A DNA stretch of 34,466 bases from Myxococcota bacterium (GCA_028278345.1 JANQEL010000168.1:1-34466), one strand, 5' to 3'. Positions 7,576 through 15,251 are shown, numbered from the stretch's first letter. The notes: generated from the letters alone by a model not told the origin. Numbers and translations are program-made.

Positions 7576-8829
7576 CGAGTGCGCTGGCCCGCGGATCTCG
7601 GTGAGGACGGCACCCATGCCCGCGGCTTCGGAATCTTCCAGGGATTCGACAGCGGGCAGACACGCGATGAAGCGCTCGAGCTTCGCGGCGTCTTCGCGAG
7701 CCAGGTTGCAGAAGCGCAGTGCGACGCCGCGTTCGCCATCGTCGCGCACGATCTCGGCGTCGATCGTCATCGGTTCGCTTTCCGATGGGCCGTACAGGGC
7801 GAGGTCGAGATGGGAGCCCACCGCGGCGTCGGCGAAGCGCTCGACGCGCATGCCGGTGGCCGAGAGATCGCGGCCCATCAGCACCGTGATCTCGCCCGAG
7901 CGATCGACTTCGATCCGTTGCTGATAGTCACCGCGGCGTTCTTTTCGGCGATCGCTCTCGTCCCCGTCCGCGAGGTCGACGGCGAGATCGACGGGCATGC
8001 TGGTTCGCACCGCGGGATCGGTTTCGTCGTCGAGTTCGAGACCGGGAAGGGCGGGGGAGTCGACCGCGGGGAGTGAAAGCTCCTCGGGAGCCGGCGTCGC
8101 AAGGGAGAGCGGGCCGCTGATGCGCGCGTTGATCATGCGCGCGAGACCGACTCGGCTCGCTTCGTCGAGGTCTTCGTCGAACATCATCGCGCAGCTGTGG
8201 CGGGTCTCGGAACCGTTGGTCCATTGGCCGGAGCGGATGATGCGCCCGCGCAGCCCGATGGCATCGCCACCGGTGGTGTCGGCGGAGAGTTCGAAGTGGA
8301 CGCGCGCGCCCTCGGGAAAGGGCGTGTCGTCGATGAAGTGGCAGCCGCGATTCGAAACGTCGAGCAGAATGGAGGGTCGGCGGGCCGCGGCGCCCGAGAC
8401 GTCGGGCTCGCCCGGCTCGCTCGCGACCTCGATCTGCGCGCCGACGGGCAGCCGCATGTCGCGGCGTCGCTCGTCGCCCTGGAACAGCGCCCGTTGGATC
8501 GAGAGCCGCCAGACCTCGTCGTGCACGGGCTGGCGGATGAGGAGATGGAAGCCCTGGTTGCGCAGCATGCGGCGCAGCGATGGCGAATCCTCCTGCGCCG
8601 CGACGATGCGCACCGGTCGTCCGGGCAGCGCCCCGGGCGGCGAGCCGGGCCGCACCTTGTCGGCGTGGCGAGGGGTCGTAATCAACAGCCCGGTCGGCGG
8701 GGCGATCGAGTCGCCGATCTCGCCACCGCGCATTCGACGGTACTCGAGCCCCGAACGTTCGAGGATCTCGACGACGGGATCGAGTTCGCCATCGTCGAGC
8801 AGCAGCAGGGCGTCGTGGGTCTGCGTCAT
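7552..8829 (-). CDS. Pseudo-receiver protein with two PilZ domains
   Basis: About 425 residues in three parts (numbered from ATG 8829). Residues 1-115 resemble a response-regulator receiver fold (DALLLLDD, then LLIRQPVHDEVW) but show no clear phospho-acceptor site or KP motif, so this is a pseudo-receiver. Residues about 120-236 are a PilZ domain with RRDMR and DVSNRG (157-162). Residues about 294-390 are a second PilZ domain with RRKERR and DLSATG (321-326). RxxxR plus (D/N)xSxxG is the cyclic-di-GMP binding signature, so both domains could bind the messenger and control motility, adhesion or exopolysaccharide. ATG 8829 is preferred because GGAG lies 9 nt upstream; ATG 8844 in the same frame adds five residues and is possible. 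The C-terminus lies in a repeat arm. Confidence 0.85.
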   Translation of the reverse strand: MTQTHDALLLLDDGELDPVVEILERSGLEYRRMRGGEIGDSIAPPTGLLITTPRHADKVRPGSPPGALPGRPVRIVAAQEDSPSLRRMLRNQGFHLLIRQPVHDEVWRLSIQRALFQGDERRRDMRLPVGAQIEVASEPGEPDVSGAAARRPSILLDVSNRGCHFIDDTPFPEGARVHFELSADTTGGDAIGLRGRIIRSGQWTNGSETRHSCAMMFDEDLDEASRVGLARMINARISGPLSLATPAPEELSLPAVDSPALPGLELDDETDPAVRTSMPVDLAVDLADGDESDRRKERRGDYQQRIEVDRSGEITVLMGRDLSATGMRVERFADAAVGSHLDLALYGPSESEPMTIDAEIVRDDGERGVALRFCNLAREDAAKLERFIACLPAVESLEDSEAAGMGAVLTEIRGPAHSQHSIEEP

Positions 8830-9002
8830 CGCGTCGGGCTCCATGCGCTCGGCGTTCGGCTCGGGTGCCGCACGCGCCGATCTCGCAATCGATCATTTCG
8901 GTTGGTTGCGATGGCGACTGAAGGAGGAGGACCCCAGGGGGTGTCGGGGCGCAGCGGGGTTGCGCGCGTGTTGCAGATGCGGCCGGCTGCTACTTTGATC
9001 GC

Positions 9003-9572
9003 GTGACCGAAGACCAGACACTGAGCGCGGCTTTTCTCGTGGCCATGCCGCAGCTCGAGGATCCGAACTTCCATCGTTCGGTCGCCTTGATCGTCGAACA
9101 CGACGAGAACGGCACCTTTGGCCTGGTGTTGAATCGCTCGGCCGATGTCCTGGCGACGACACTCTGCGCGAGTCTCGACGTCGTGTGGCGCGGCGATCCC
9201 GCGGCGAACATCGGCTGGGGCGGACCGGTCGAACCCAACACGGGATGGCTCCTGCTCCACGACACGAAGTCCCTCGACATCGACGACGCTTCGATCAGTC
9301 GTGTGGGCGAGCACGATCTCTATCTCGCGCGCTCCGTCGACGTGTTGCGCACGGCCGCCGCCGAAGCGCCCTCCCAGATGCGGTTCTATCTCGGCTACGC
9401 GGGCTGGGGCCCCGGCCAACTCGAATGGGAGATGGCGCAGGGTGCGTGGATCGTGGCGCCCTTCAACGCGGAAGCGCTCTTCCACGGCGACGATGAATCG
9501 ATGTGGGAAGAGGCTGTGCGCAGCCTCGGGATCGATCCCGCGACCCTGGTATCGACCCAGGGTGTCCACTGA
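9003..9572 (+). CDS. YqgE/AlgH (UPF0301) family protein
   Basis: A 189-residue cytosolic protein with the full UPF0301 pattern: an early FLVAMPQLEDPNFHRSV segment, GLVLNR, GGPVEPN, and the later YAGWGPGQLEWE signature, ending near residue 170 as expected. AlgH is genetically linked to alginate regulation in Pseudomonas, but the biochemical role of the family is unsettled. The start is a GTG at 9003, six bases after a TACTTT box and with no Shine-Dalgarno sequence, which suggests a leaderless message. It is divergent from the PilZ gene with about 170 bp between; a shared role in envelope regulation is conceivable but unproven. A small zinc-ribbon membrane gene follows on the same strand after 40 bp. 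Confidence 0.95.
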   Translation: MTEDQTLSAAFLVAMPQLEDPNFHRSVALIVEHDENGTFGLVLNRSADVLATTLCASLDVVWRGDPAANIGWGGPVEPNTGWLLLHDTKSLDIDDASISRVGEHDLYLARSVDVLRTAAAEAPSQMRFYLGYAGWGPGQLEWEMAQGAWIVAPFNAEALFHGDDESMWEEAVRSLGIDPATLVSTQGVH

Positions 9573-9612
9573 GTAGCGGGTCTGGACCGCGGGTGAAGCA
9601 GGTGTGATCGCA

Positions 9613-9996
9613 ATGGCGAAGATGGGAATGTTGAAGCGCCAGCAGCGTCGCGCCGACGAGGCACCGACTCACCAATTCGAGGTGCGGTGTCATACCTGCG
9701 ACGTGAGTTTTCCGCCCGGCACCAAGAAGTGTATGTACTGCGGCAATCGCCCGGGGGCCCGGCCGTTGTTCACCCCCTCGCACCATCCGGAGCCCTTCGA
9801 GGATTACGGCCCCCTCGAAGAGATGATCCGACCGCACGAGGCGAGGGACGCCGAGCCCCGAACCTCCACGCGACCCTTCGACGCCGACGGAGAAGAGGTC
9901 GAACCACCGCGCGGCATGTTGATTCGCATGCTCGGCAGCCTGAGCTGGGTGCTCCTCTTCATCGCGATCACCGTCTACCGCGCCTGCAACGGCTGA
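9613..9996 (+). CDS. Small zinc-ribbon membrane protein, function unknown
   Basis: A 127-residue protein I do not recognise as a named family. Residues 26-43 form a zinc-ribbon knuckle, CHTC-(10)-CMYCG (Cys26, 29, 40, 43). The middle is acidic and proline-rich and looks disordered. A single hydrophobic segment at about 104-121 (SLSWVLLFIAITVY) would anchor it in the membrane with the ribbon facing the cytoplasm. ATG 9613 is chosen because AGGTG at 9600-9604 is 8 nt upstream; a GTG at 9604 is in frame but lacks a site. It follows algH in the same direction and may be cotranscribed. Function is unknown; the architecture is similar to small regulatory or assembly factors. Confidence 0.7.
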   Translation: MAKMGMLKRQQRRADEAPTHQFEVRCHTCDVSFPPGTKKCMYCGNRPGARPLFTPSHHPEPFEDYGPLEEMIRPHEARDAEPRTSTRPFDADGEEVEPPRGMLIRMLGSLSWVLLFIAITVYRACNG

Positions 9997-10004
9997 AAAT
10001 TCGC

Positions 10005-10032
10005 CTGCCGAAGCGACCGCTGCTTCTATAAT
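10005..10032 (+). promoter_or_regulatory. Promoter of the formaldehyde/alcohol dehydrogenase gene
   Basis: A perfect -10 hexamer TATAAT at 10027-10032 is rare in this GC-rich DNA. A weak -35 candidate CTGCCG lies at 10005-10010, 16 nt upstream. Transcription would start near 10039, about 22 nt before the ATG, just ahead of the GGAGG ribosome-binding site. Confidence 0.55.
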
Positions 10033-10061
10033 GACGCGTCCACCCAACCCGGAGGAACGTC

Positions 10062-11168
10062 ATGAAGGTTCGCGCCGCGATCGCCGTCGAAGCCGGCAAG
10101 CCGTTGGAAATCGATCACGTCGAACTCGAGGGCCCGAAGGCCGGTGAGTGCCTGGTTCGTATCGCGGCCACGGGCGTGTGTCATACCGATGCCTTCACGC
10201 TGAGCGGTGACGATCCCGAAGGCTTGTTCCCCGCGGTGTTGGGACACGAGGGCGCGGGTGTCGTGGAAGAGGTCGGTGAGGGCGTGACCTCCCTCCGACC
10301 CGGGGATCACGTGATCCCGCTCTACACCCCCGAATGTCGCCAGTGCAAGTTCTGCCTCTCGGGCAAGACGAACCTCTGCGGTGCGATCCGCGAGACCCAG
10401 GGCCAGGGCCTGATGCCCGACGGCACGTCGCGGCTATCGTTCAAGGGAAACAAGATCCACCACTACATGGGAACCTCGACCTTCGCCGAGTACACCGTGG
10501 TGCCGGAGATCGCACTCGCGAAGGTCAACAAGGAAGCGCCCTTCGACAAGATCTGCCTGCTCGGTTGCGGTGTGACGACGGGGATCGGTGCGGTGCTCAA
10601 CACCGCAAAGGTCGAGCCCGGTTCGAACGTGGCGGTCTTCGGGCTCGGCGGGATCGGTCTCGCGGTGGTGCAGGGGGCGGTGATGGCCGGTGCGGAGCGG
10701 ATCATCGGCGTCGACACGAACCCGAAGAAGTTCGAGCTTGCCGCGCAGTTCGGGGCGACCGAGTTCGTCAATCCGGCCGACGTCGACGACGTCGAAGCGC
10801 ACATCATCGACATGACGGATGGCGGCGTCGACTACTCGTTCGAATGCGTGGGTAACACCGACCTGATGGCGACGGCGCTGCGCTGCACCCACAAGGGGTG
10901 GGGCGAATCGATCATCATCGGCGTGGCGGGAGCGGGCAAGGAGATCCACGCGCGCCCCTTCCTGCTCGTGACCGGGCGTTCGTGGCGCGGGACGGCCTTC
11001 GGCGGCACCAAGGGTCGCACCGAGGTACCGAAGCTCGTCGATCGCTACCTCGCCGGGCGCGTCAAGCTCGACGAGATGGTGAGCGCAACCCTGCCCCTCG
11101 AGAAGATCAACGACGCGTTCGAGAGCATGCACAAGGGCGACGTGATCCGGAGCGTGATTCTCTACTGA
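10062..11168 (+). CDS. frmA: S-(hydroxymethyl)glutathione dehydrogenase / class III alcohol dehydrogenase
   Basis: A 368-residue zinc-dependent medium-chain dehydrogenase. Catalytic zinc ligands are Cys40, His62 and Cys169; the structural zinc site is Cys92, 95, 98 and 106; the NAD-binding loop is GLGGIG (194-199) followed by Asp218. The stretches [16 protein letters not shown] and [20 protein letters not shown] are characteristic of class III enzymes, which oxidise the glutathione-formaldehyde adduct to S-formylglutathione, reduce S-nitrosoglutathione, and also act on long-chain alcohols. The start is supported by GGAGG 7-8 nt upstream and a TATAAT box. The usual partner S-formylglutathione hydrolase is not adjacent, so the second detoxification step must be encoded elsewhere. 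Formaldehyde from P450 demethylation is a possible source, but this is only proximity. Confidence 0.95.
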   Translation: MKVRAAIAVEAGKPLEIDHVELEGPKAGECLVRIAATGVCHTDAFTLSGDDPEGLFPAVLGHEGAGVVEEVGEGVTSLRPGDHVIPLYTPECRQCKFCLSGKTNLCGAIRETQGQGLMPDGTSRLSFKGNKIHHYMGTSTFAEYTVVPEIALAKVNKEAPFDKICLLGCGVTTGIGAVLNTAKVEPGSNVAVFGLGGIGLAVVQGAVMAGAERIIGVDTNPKKFELAAQFGATEFVNPADVDDVEAHIIDMTDGGVDYSFECVGNTDLMATALRCTHKGWGESIIIGVAGAGKEIHARPFLLVTGRSWRGTAFGGTKGRTEVPKLVDRYLAGRVKLDEMVSATLPLEKINDAFESMHKGDVIRSVILY

Positions 11169-11485
11169 GATTCGCGATTCTCGTCTCACGCGAACTTTGC
11201 AGCGCGTCCGTGGCGAACCTGCGAAGCGCTGCGATGACGCCGGCGCCCGGCCGCACGTCACCGGCAATGTGGCCCTCCAGCTGCTGGAAACCGGGATCAA
11301 AATCTAAGGAAGTCGAGCGCGCAGTACGAAGAGTTCTCCATCGGGAAAAGTCTTGAGAAGGGCTTCGATCCCAGCGCGTCGGAGGGGCCGGCGCGAGGAG
11401 GGAGGACGACTGCTGTGTCCACGACCTGTGGGCGGGACGCTATCGTTGCGCGCGAACCGTGGGTGGCACTGGAGCGGACACGCTC
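11169..11485. other. Gap without supported gene
   Basis: These 317 bases lie between the dehydrogenase and the exosortase. They contain an imperfect palindrome directly after the stop (around 11168-11183) and a 7-bp inverted repeat GCAGCGC/GCGCTGC (about 11199-11235) that may act in termination, although no T-run follows. Short open frames are present, but none has a ribosome-binding site or family resemblance. Confidence 0.35.
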
Positions 11486-13240
11486 GTGCCTGATCGGACG
11501 GCCCACGCGCAGGAGCGACCCTTGCAGTCGATCACGTTGTTGATGGGTGTGAACGTAGTGCTCGGCGTACTGGCCTATCGCGACCTGTTGTCCTTCCAGC
11601 CGAAGATGTATTCGGCTGCGAGCGGGCTTGCTTCCGACGCGGAGCAGTATCTCTTCACGCCGAACGAGACGGCTCCACTGATCGTGGCGTTGATGAGCCT
11701 GTGGCTCGTGTATCACCGCCGCGCCGCGCTGTTCGCGCTGCCGCAGCGAAGTGGCTCACCGCTGCTCGCCGCCCTCGCCCTCGTGCCGGGTATGGCGATC
11801 TACCTCTGGTCGAACTACACGAGCGCGCCGGATCTCCAGGGCGTTTCGTTGATCCTCAACCTCGTGGGGGGGCTGATTCTCTGGCGTGGCTTGCCCGCGG
11901 TGCGGGTCTGCCTGGTTCCATTGGTGCTGCTCTCGTACGCGATCCCTTTGCCCTCTCCGGTGATCGCGAAGACGATCTGGAGCTTCCAGCTGGCCTCGGC
12001 GCAGCTGGCGGGATGGATGCTGTTCGTCATCGGGATTCCCCACGCCGTCTCCGGTGAAATGATCTACCTGCCCGAAGACACCTATCAGGTGATCGAGTCG
12101 TGCTCGGGCTTTCGCTCGATCCTGACGCTTTCGATGTTCGCGATCGTGATGTCGGATCTCTTCAATCGCAGCCGGTTGCACTTCGGATGCATGGTGCTGG
12201 CCTCGATCCCCGTCGCGTTCTTCATGAACGGCCTGCGGGTGACGACGTTGATCCTCAATCCCGCGTCGAAGATCCATACGATCCACGTGGCCCAGGGTCT
12301 GGTCGTCCTGATGGGGGGGCTGACGCTTCTCTATCTGTTGGACGGTCTGCTGGGGCGGCTCCTGGGCGAGCGTGCCCACGCGGCGCCCCGGGTGCGCGAG
12401 TTCGCGCAGCAAGACGCGCTCCCCGCCCCTCTCTTCGCCTCGCCGATGCATCGGACCGCAGCCGTCACCGCAGTCTTCGTCGCCATGCTCGCGGCTCTCT
12501 ACACACAACCCGTTTGGAGATACTCCGGCGTTGCGGGTCTTCCCCTCGACGAATCGCTCGCCGCCGCGACCCGGGGCTGGACTTCGTCGGAGCTGCCCGC
12601 TGCAACGAACGATCTGGCGAAGGTCTCGTTCCGCGAGTCGCATCGCCGCCAGTACTCGCGCGGACGCACCCACGCGCTCTCTGGCGAGGAGCCGCCGATC
12701 GAGGTCTTCGTCGGCGTGGGCGAACATCTCGATCGCTTCAAGAGCCCCTTCTCGCCGAAGAACGCACTGCCGGGGCGCGGCTGGATCGTGGAGGATTCCG
12801 GCATCTACCCGTTCGCCGACGACTCATCGCGGGTCGCGACCTGGCGGCAGTTGCGTTCGGGCACGCGGAGAGTGCTGGCCTACCACTGGTACGATGGCGA
12901 TATGGGCCTGTTGGAGGAGAGCTTCCGGTCGTTCCTCGCCCTGGATCGCAGCCAATTCGCGCGCGAGATGCCGGTGATCGCGGTGCGCCTCTCGACTCCG
13001 GTCGGCGAAGCCACGCAGAGCAACGTCCGCCAGGCTCACGAGCGCCTCAAGGATGCCAACAGACTCGTCAGCGGCGCCGTGGACACGATGAAGCGGGCCC
13101 GGAAGCGCGATTTAGCGACCGAGACTGCGCGGGTCCCCAGTTACCCTTTGTGGGAAACATTTTTCACACGTGGGACCCGCGGCGAGATAGAAAAACCCTT
13201 TGAAGTCAGGGCTTTGAGTGGTCCCAGACCCGTGGCATGA
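11486..13240 (+). CDS. Exosortase fused to an EpsI-type C-terminal domain
   Basis: A multi-pass membrane transpeptidase of about 584 residues. The exosortase core includes YAIPLPSP, then GIPHAVSGEMIYLP, and the catalytic triad: Cys206 in ESCSGFRS, Arg251 in MNGLRVT and His264 or His267 in HTIHVAQG. Exosortases cut PEP-CTERM tails and move the protein to an acceptor, typically alongside exopolysaccharide export. After the membrane part comes an EpsI-like periplasmic domain (about residues 325-545) with the diagnostic SPKNALPGRGW and a later LAYHWYDGD. The last 40 or so residues have atypical composition and overlap a promoter region. The start is uncertain: GTG 11486 has GGAG 11 nt upstream; TTG 11522 has AGGAG 6 nt upstream; GTG 11459 has no site. 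A plausible PEP-CTERM substrate is encoded 1.3 kb downstream. Confidence 0.93.
   Translation: MPDRTAHAQERPLQSITLLMGVNVVLGVLAYRDLLSFQPKMYSAASGLASDAEQYLFTPNETAPLIVALMSLWLVYHRRAALFALPQRSGSPLLAALALVPGMAIYLWSNYTSAPDLQGVSLILNLVGGLILWRGLPAVRVCLVPLVLLSYAIPLPSPVIAKTIWSFQLASAQLAGWMLFVIGIPHAVSGEMIYLPEDTYQVIESCSGFRSILTLSMFAIVMSDLFNRSRLHFGCMVLASIPVAFFMNGLRVTTLILNPASKIHTIHVAQGLVVLMGGLTLLYLLDGLLGRLLGERAHAAPRVREFAQQDALPAPLFASPMHRTAAVTAVFVAMLAALYTQPVWRYSGVAGLPLDESLAAATRGWTSSELPAATNDLAKVSFRESHRRQYSRGRTHALSGEEPPIEVFVGVGEHLDRFKSPFSPKNALPGRGWIVEDSGIYPFADDSSRVATWRQLRSGTRRVLAYHWYDGDMGLLEESFRSFLALDRSQFAREMPVIAVRLSTPVGEATQSNVRQAHERLKDANRLVSGAVDTMKRARKRDLATETARVPSYPLWETFFTRGTRGEIEKPFEVRALSGPRPVA
13129..13180. promoter_or_regulatory. 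Candidate enhancer site (nested palindromes) upstream of the sigma54 promoter
   Basis: A 20-bp imperfect palindrome, GTGGGAAACATTTTTCACAC (13150-13169), is centred about 100 bp before the predicted transcription start, the usual place for a sigma54 activator. It sits inside a longer inverted repeat with 9-10 bp arms (GCGGGTCCC at 13129-13137, GGGACCCGC at 13172-13180). Both lie within the 3' end of the exosortase frame. Binding by a PrsR-type activator, known from PEP-CTERM systems, is inference; no such gene is in the window. Confidence 0.5.
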
Positions 13241-13248
13241 CCCTTGCA
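13233..13248 (+). promoter_or_regulatory. Sigma54 (RpoN) -24/-12 promoter
   Basis: TGGCATGACCCTTGCA matches the RpoN consensus TGGCAC-N5-TTGCA, with the invariant GG and GC separated by exactly 10 nt. Transcription would begin near 13259. The exosortase stop codon TGA (13238-13240) lies inside the element. It faces the dockerin-like and PEP-CTERM genes. Confidence 0.75.
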
Positions 13249-13258
13249 CTATTTGTCG

Positions 13259-13780
13259 ATAGATCGACTCATCCCCTCCGGGGGGAAGTCGACCGGTCCG
13301 CCGGACGCCCGCGCAGCGGAAAATCGCGCAAGTCGTAGGATTCCGAGACACATATCGATTCGGATAGCCACATAGGGTCAAGAGCGAAATTCGAAGTTGA
13401 AGAGAGCGACAGGAATTGAACCCAGGGGAACCAGCGAGTTCGGGTCCCTGCAAACGACACACAAGGACAACCCGGAAGACAAAGAAACGTGGCTCGGATG
13501 AGTCACAGTTCCAACTTCCGGGAGGACCGAGGTCGTGAAGTGGTTCAACTGGGATGAAACAAAGCAAGCGAGACGAAACCAAGTGAGACGCGGTCGGCAA
13601 GGCCGCACGAAGACTGAGTAGAGGAGTTCGCCCGGATCGAGAGATCGTTGTTGACGCAGTTGAGGAGAATGTCGCTGAGGCGGCTGTGATCGAGAGATCC
13701 AGGTTTTCGCTCTGCGAGTTCACCGAGATCGGGTCGAGTGGGTGAATCGAGCTACTGTCAATCAAAGGAGACGCAAGAAA
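13259..13780 (+). other. Long purine-rich leader with hairpins
   Basis: About 520 nt separate the predicted sigma54 start and ATG 13781. The region is rich in A and G and poor in C-T runs, unlike neighbouring coding DNA. Two hairpins can be drawn: 13423-13450 (CAGGG...CCCTG plus ACC...GGT) and 13507-13550 (AGTT-CCA-CTTC paired with GAAG-TGG-AACT). The second encloses the ribosome-binding site and start of a small frame. It may be a regulated 5' UTR or hold a small RNA. A 217-codon frame on the other strand has no coding character. Confidence 0.4.
13535..13621 (+). CDS. Possible 28-residue basic leader peptide
   Basis: A GTG at 13535 is preceded by GGGAGG (13520-13525) with 9-nt spacing and opens a 28-codon frame ending in TAG. 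The peptide starts MKWFNWDETKQ and continues arginine- and glutamine-rich with a net positive charge. The ribosome-binding site sits in a predicted hairpin within the sigma54 leader. It could be a translated upstream frame controlling the dockerin-like gene, or chance. There is no homology evidence. Confidence 0.25.
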   Translation: MKWFNWDETKQARRNQVRRGRQGRTKTE

Positions 13781-14227
13781 ATGAAGCTACGAGCGATGAT
13801 TGCACTCGCGAGCGCAGCCCTGCTTACGATGGTCCTTGCGTTCGGCTCCGTCGCAGGCACCGGTCCGTGTGCGACGGATGCCGATAGCGATGGCGTTTGC
13901 GACAGCGACGGCAGCGATAACTGCCTGGGCACTTCCAACGCCGCGCAGCGCGATGATGACGAAGATGGCTACGGCAACATCTGCGACGCCGATGTCGATC
14001 AGAACTGTGTCGCGGGTGGTTCCGACGTGTCGGCGGCCTTCGCGAATCTGGGTCAGGCCGCGCCCTGGACCCCGAAGCAGACGGGCGCGTTCGACGTGGA
14101 CGAAAACGGCACGGTCGGTGGTTCCGATGTGTCGTCGATTTTCGGCCAGCTCGGTCAGGCGCCTGGCCCGTCGTCGCGAAGTTGTGCGGACTGCACGGCG
14201 GCTCCGGCCACGGGTGTTTGCCCCTAA
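13781..14227 (+). CDS. Secreted calcium-binding protein with TSP3 segment and dockerin-like duplicated EF-hand
   Basis: A 148-residue exported protein. Residues 1-26 are a signal peptide (LASAALLTMVLAFGSVAG). Residues about 30-70 are a thrombospondin type-3-like acidic stretch (DADSDGVCDSDGSDNC, DDDEDGYGNICD). Then come two matching calcium loops, DVDQNCVAGGSDVS (71-84) and DVDENGTVGGSDVS (105-118), each followed by a short helix (AAFANLGQ, SIFGQLGQ). Asp/Asn at loop positions 1, 3, 5 and 12 and the 34-residue repeat period are dockerin-like. Eight cysteines suggest disulfides; it ends CADC...VCP with no membrane anchor, so it is probably released or captured by a partner. ATG 13781 has AGGAG 10 nt upstream; the longer GTG 13742 frame would bury the signal peptide. 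The next gene is the PEP-CTERM protein. Confidence 0.82.
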   Translation: MKLRAMIALASAALLTMVLAFGSVAGTGPCATDADSDGVCDSDGSDNCLGTSNAAQRDDDEDGYGNICDADVDQNCVAGGSDVSAAFANLGQAAPWTPKQTGAFDVDENGTVGGSDVSSIFGQLGQAPGPSSRSCADCTAAPATGVCP

Positions 14228-14537
14228 CTCTGAGGTCGACGCAGTAACCCTTGCCACGAGGTCGTCCCGGTTCGACCGGAACCTCGTGGGACATTCGATC
14301 AAGCGGGGGCTCGGCTCCGGTCGGGTCCCCTTGATCAGGAAGCAAGCGGTCGAAGACATTCGGTCGGGGATCGAGCTCAGGCAGGTCCGCCAGCGTCAAA
14401 ACCGCAACGACAAACGCAAGAACAGACAAGAAGCAATCAGAAGCACCATCAGGAAGAAAGAAGAGCTCTAGAGAAAGCGTTCTAGCGTTCGAGAGAAACC
14501 CAATCTGGGAAGCACTACTACAGGAGTTCAACAGACA
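14228..14537 (+). other. 310-nt intercistronic spacer with hairpin and A-rich tract
   Basis: A hairpin directly follows the dockerin-like gene: arms CCACGAGGT (14254-14262) and ACCTCGTGG (14281-14289), with an inner CCGGT-TCG-ACCGG stem (14267-14279) and no T-run. After it comes an A/C/G-rich, T-poor tract (about 14395-14470) that should stay unstructured in RNA. I find no promoter, so the two genes may be one transcript with the hairpin tuning expression or protecting an upstream RNA end. No gene is supported here. Confidence 0.5.
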
Positions 14538-15212
14538 ATGAAGAAAGCACTCGCATTGAGCGCCTTCGCTCTCGTGTTGGCGTTCCCGCTGGTCAGTTCA
14601 GCGGTGACGATCAGCAGCTCGTTTGCTGGTTCCACCACGGGCACGGACGTGATCAACAACGGTGACACGATCCAGTTCGAAGTGTCGATCAGCCTCGACA
14701 ACGGCGTCGTTTTCGACACCGGTCTCTTCGCCCTCACGGGTGACCGCGCGAACGCGCAGGGCCCCGGCTCGACGTTGGGTAACAACTACGCGACGACGGC
14801 TCACACCGTGTCGAACTGGGTGTACAACTACGTTCCCGCGTACCCGCCGTACGTTCCGCCGAACACGTTCGTGTTCTTCAGCGGCATCAGCGCGGGTCCG
14901 GCCACGTCGCCCGTCGGCCCCGGTCTGCCGGTGATGATCGGTAACGGTTTCATCGCGACCCCGGGTACCGGTGATGGCAGCACCAGCCTGATCGGCACGG
15001 TGACCATCACGGCGAATACCGTCGGCACGTTCGATGGCGGTGGCCACTTCTACAACGGCACCTCCTTCTTCGGCGCCGGTGGTTCCGGAGCGGGTACTGG
15101 CCCGACGGTGACCGGTGGTGCCTTCACGGTCGTTCCGGAGCCCGGTACGGCACTCCTCATGTTCCTGGGCCTCGGTGGCCTCGGCGTGATGGGTCGCAAG
15201 AGCCGCAAGTAA
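14538..15212 (+). CDS. PEP-CTERM sorted surface protein, cohesin-like body
   Basis: A 224-residue exported protein. The signal peptide is residues 1-22 (ALVLAFPLVSSA). The body (about 23-195) is a beta-rich, glycine- and threonine-rich domain; its beginning GDTIQFEVSISLDNG and end SLIGTVTITANTVGTF resemble the first and last strand regions of cohesin modules, but this is by-eye similarity only. The tail is a textbook exosortase signal: VPEPGTALLM (199-208), a hydrophobic helix, then GRKSRK. The exosortase-EpsI fusion upstream is the obvious processing enzyme. AGGAG lies about 11 nt upstream of ATG 14538. A strong intrinsic terminator follows after 40 bp, closing the unit. Alternatives for the body are any immunoglobulin-like adhesin or matrix protein. 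Confidence 0.9.
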   Translation: MKKALALSAFALVLAFPLVSSAVTISSSFAGSTTGTDVINNGDTIQFEVSISLDNGVVFDTGLFALTGDRANAQGPGSTLGNNYATTAHTVSNWVYNYVPAYPPYVPPNTFVFFSGISAGPATSPVGPGLPVMIGNGFIATPGTGDGSTSLIGTVTITANTVGTFDGGGHFYNGTSFFGAGGSGAGTGPTVTGGAFTVVPEPGTALLMFLGLGGLGVMGRKSRK

Positions 15213-15251
15213 GACAAGTCCGTAGACTGGCTCCGGCTGGACTGCAGATTC

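Noticed and set aside
11255-11307. Short plus-strand stretch ending NVALQLLETGIKI before a TAA
   Set aside because: Looks protein-like and could be a gene remnant, but it is too short and has no upstream continuation in one frame.
13112-13765. 217-codon minus-strand frame in the sigma54 leader
   Set aside because: Serine/proline/cysteine-rich translation, no ribosome-binding site, overlaps the exosortase 3' end; it results from the leader's low stop frequency.
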